The notes under the pieces were generated by a model. The model searched no databases. It was given only the letters and a program-made list of their open reading frames with translations, and had not been told where the DNA came from. Positions 5,014 to 6,323 of a stretch of DNA of 6,323 bases are shown here, piece after piece. This DNA comes from Clostridia bacterium (GTDB lineage Bacteria; Bacillota; Clostridia; Oscillospirales; CAG-382). A program made the position numbers and the translations under genes. The DNA is taken from the NCBI GenBank assembly GCA_017959195.1, contig JAGDBE010000011.1:1-6323 (forward strand), written 5' to 3'. Within the stretch, counting starts at the first letter, position 1. Each line of letters opens with the position of its first letter.

Positions 5014-6323
5014 TTGTCCGAAATAAAAACCGAAAAGTTTTTGAATATAGGTATCGACGTCGGCTCGACCACCGCGAAAATATTGATAGAAGACGACGGA
5101 AAAGTTATATATAAACGTTACGAACGCCATTTTTCGAAGGTACGCGAAAAAATAACCGAGCTTGTCAAAAACGCTTCTTCGGTTATTGAAGACAATAAAA
5201 TAAAGTGCGCTCTCAGCGGCTCCGCGGGACTGGGTATTGCAAACGAAACGGGAATTCCGTTCGTGCAGGAGGTTTTCGCCACCGCTGAAACGGTTAAAAA
5301 ATTTGAGCCCGACACAGACGTCGTAATCGAACTCGGCGGAGAAGACGCGAAAATCATCTTCTTCTCGGGCGGGCTTGACGAGAGAATGAACGGCTCGTGC
5401 GCAGGCGGCACCGGTGCGTTTATCGACCAGATGGCGTCGCTTCTCGACGTTACTCCCGACGAGCTCGACGAGTTATCTTTAAAAGCCGAAAGAATTTACC
5501 CCATCGCCTCGCGCTGCGGAGTTTTTGCGAAAACCGACATTCAGCCGCTGTTAAACCAGGGCGCGAGAAAAGAAGACGTTGCGGCAAGCATATATCAGGC
5601 GGTCGTGAATCAGACCATTTCGGGACTTGCGCAGGGCAGAAAAATCGCCGGCAAAGTTATGTTTCTCGGCGGTCCTTTAAGCTTTTGCTCGGGGCTCCGC
5701 AAGCGGTTTACCGAAACGCTTGAACTAAAAAAAGAAGACGCCATATTCCCCGATTACGCGAAGTTTTCGGTTTCGTACGGCGCGGCTTTATACGCGTCGA
5801 AGCAATCAGACGTATTTGATTTTGACTCTCTTTGCAAAAAACTCGAATCTTCCGCGGGAAAAACGAAGGTTATCAATACCGAAAGCGCGCTGTTCAAAGA
5901 CGAAAGCGAGCTTGAAGAATTCAAGCGCCGCCACAACCGCGCCGACGTTAAAAGGGCCGACGTTTCCAAATACTGCGGCAAAGCGTATCTCGGCATAGAC
6001 TGCGGCTCGACGACGACAAAGCTCGTTCTTATTTCGGAAGACAACGAATTACTGTACAGTTACTACGATTCAAACAAGGGAAATCCCGTAGAAATCGTAA
6101 GAAGCGAGCTCGAAAAGATATATTCCCTCTCGGAAAACCGCATTAAAATCGCGTGCGGTGCATGCACCGGCTACGGTGAGGAATTAATCAAGAACGCCTT
6201 TTCCATAGACTGCGGCGTTGTAGAGACGCTTGCGCATTTAAAGGCGGCTAAATTCTTCAACCCCAACGTCGATTTCATTCTCGACATCGGCGGTCAGGAC
6301 ATAAAGTGCTTCCGCGTCAAAAA
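5014..6323 (+). CDS. Two-domain acyl-CoA dehydratase activase (BadF/BadG/BcrA/BcrD ATPase family), 3' end outside window
   Basis: Activases of this ASKHA family (HgdC type) use ATP hydrolysis to push a low-potential electron from an Fe-S cluster into a 2-hydroxyacyl-CoA dehydratase or related reductase. The 436 visible residues carry one complete and one partial ATPase domain. Domain 1: GIDVGSTTAK (13-22, phosphate-binding), ELGGEDAK (106-113), MNGSCAGGTGAF (125-136) and SRCGVFAKTD (166-175). Cys129 and Cys168 match the two cysteines that in HgdC (about 127 and 166) bind a [4Fe-4S] cluster between subunits. A linker follows, then domain 2: LGIDCGSTTTKLVL (326-339), TGYGE (385-389) and DIGGQD (424-429). 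Its cluster cysteines would lie beyond the window. Tandem domains of this kind belong, from family knowledge, to proteins of about 1,400 residues that also carry a dehydratase-like part; that part is inferred here. The true substrate of this family is poorly known. It has its own promoter, and its start is a TTG, with ATG 4987 and GTG 5005 as less likely alternatives. Confidence 0.9.
   Translation, partial: MSEIKTEKFLNIGIDVGSTTAKILIEDDGKVIYKRYERHFSKVREKITELVKNASSVIEDNKIKCALSGSAGLGIANETGIPFVQEVFATAETVKKFEPDTDVVIELGGEDAKIIFFSGGLDERMNGSCAGGTGAFIDQMASLLDVTPDELDELSLKAERIYPIASRCGVFAKTDIQPLLNQGARKEDVAASIYQAVVNQTISGLAQGRKIAGKVMFLGGPLSFCSGLRKRFTETLELKKEDAIFPDYAKFSVSYGAALYASKQSDVFDFDSLCKKLESSAGKTKVINTESALFKDESELEEFKRRHNRADVKRADVSKYCGKAYLGIDCGSTTTKLVLISEDNELLYSYYDSNKGNPVEIVRSELEKIYSLSENRIKIACGACTGYGEELIKNAFSIDCGVVETLAHLKAAKFFNPNVDFILDIGGQDIKCFRVK

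Noticed and set aside
5397..5723. 108-residue arginine-rich open frame on the plus strand
   Set aside because: It lies in another frame of the activase gene, whose conserved cysteine and ATPase motifs are read through the same DNA.
1..6323. CRISPR array, tRNA, insertion sequence or phage element
   Set aside because: Reading through the window showed no regularly spaced repeats, cloverleaf-like segment, transposase motif or terminal inverted repeats; nearly all of it is accounted for by the listed genes.

Overview
The window looks like a chromosomal segment of an anaerobic member of the Bacillota, most likely class Clostridia. The case rests on three things: a Clostridia-style queuine tRNA-ribosyltransferase, a MutL with the endonuclease-type C-terminal domain, and the start of a very large two-ATPase activase of the 2-hydroxyacyl-CoA dehydratase activator family, which is typical of strict anaerobes. 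The promoters are near-consensus housekeeping type with 17-bp spacers. No mobile element, CRISPR array, tRNA or rRNA is visible. The species cannot be named from the sequence.

Layout: positions 2-439 (+) hold the C-terminal 145 residues of MutL. After a 19-bp gap comes tgt (459-1595, +), probably in the same transcript. A strong hairpin at 1598-1629, with an A-tract before it and a T-tract after it, can end transcription in both directions. It separates tgt from queA (1633-2706, -), which converges on it. Upstream of queA on the same strand, only 12 bp away, is a 699-residue protein (2719-4818, -) that resembles GH116 glycosidases at several points but lacks the catalytic motifs. A 195-bp intergenic region (4819-5013) carries two divergent promoters. 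One drives the GH116-like gene and probably queA. The other drives the activase gene that starts at a probable TTG codon at 5014 (+) and runs off the window.

How the genes fit together: Tgt puts preQ1 into position 34 of GUN-anticodon tRNAs, and QueA then adds the epoxycyclopentanediol ring using S-adenosylmethionine. Two consecutive steps of queuosine synthesis are therefore encoded tail to tail in separate transcription units. MutL (mismatch repair) and the activase (ATP-driven electron transfer to an Fe-S dehydratase or reductase) have no evident functional link to queuosine. The least understood gene is the GH116-like protein that shares a likely transcript with queA.
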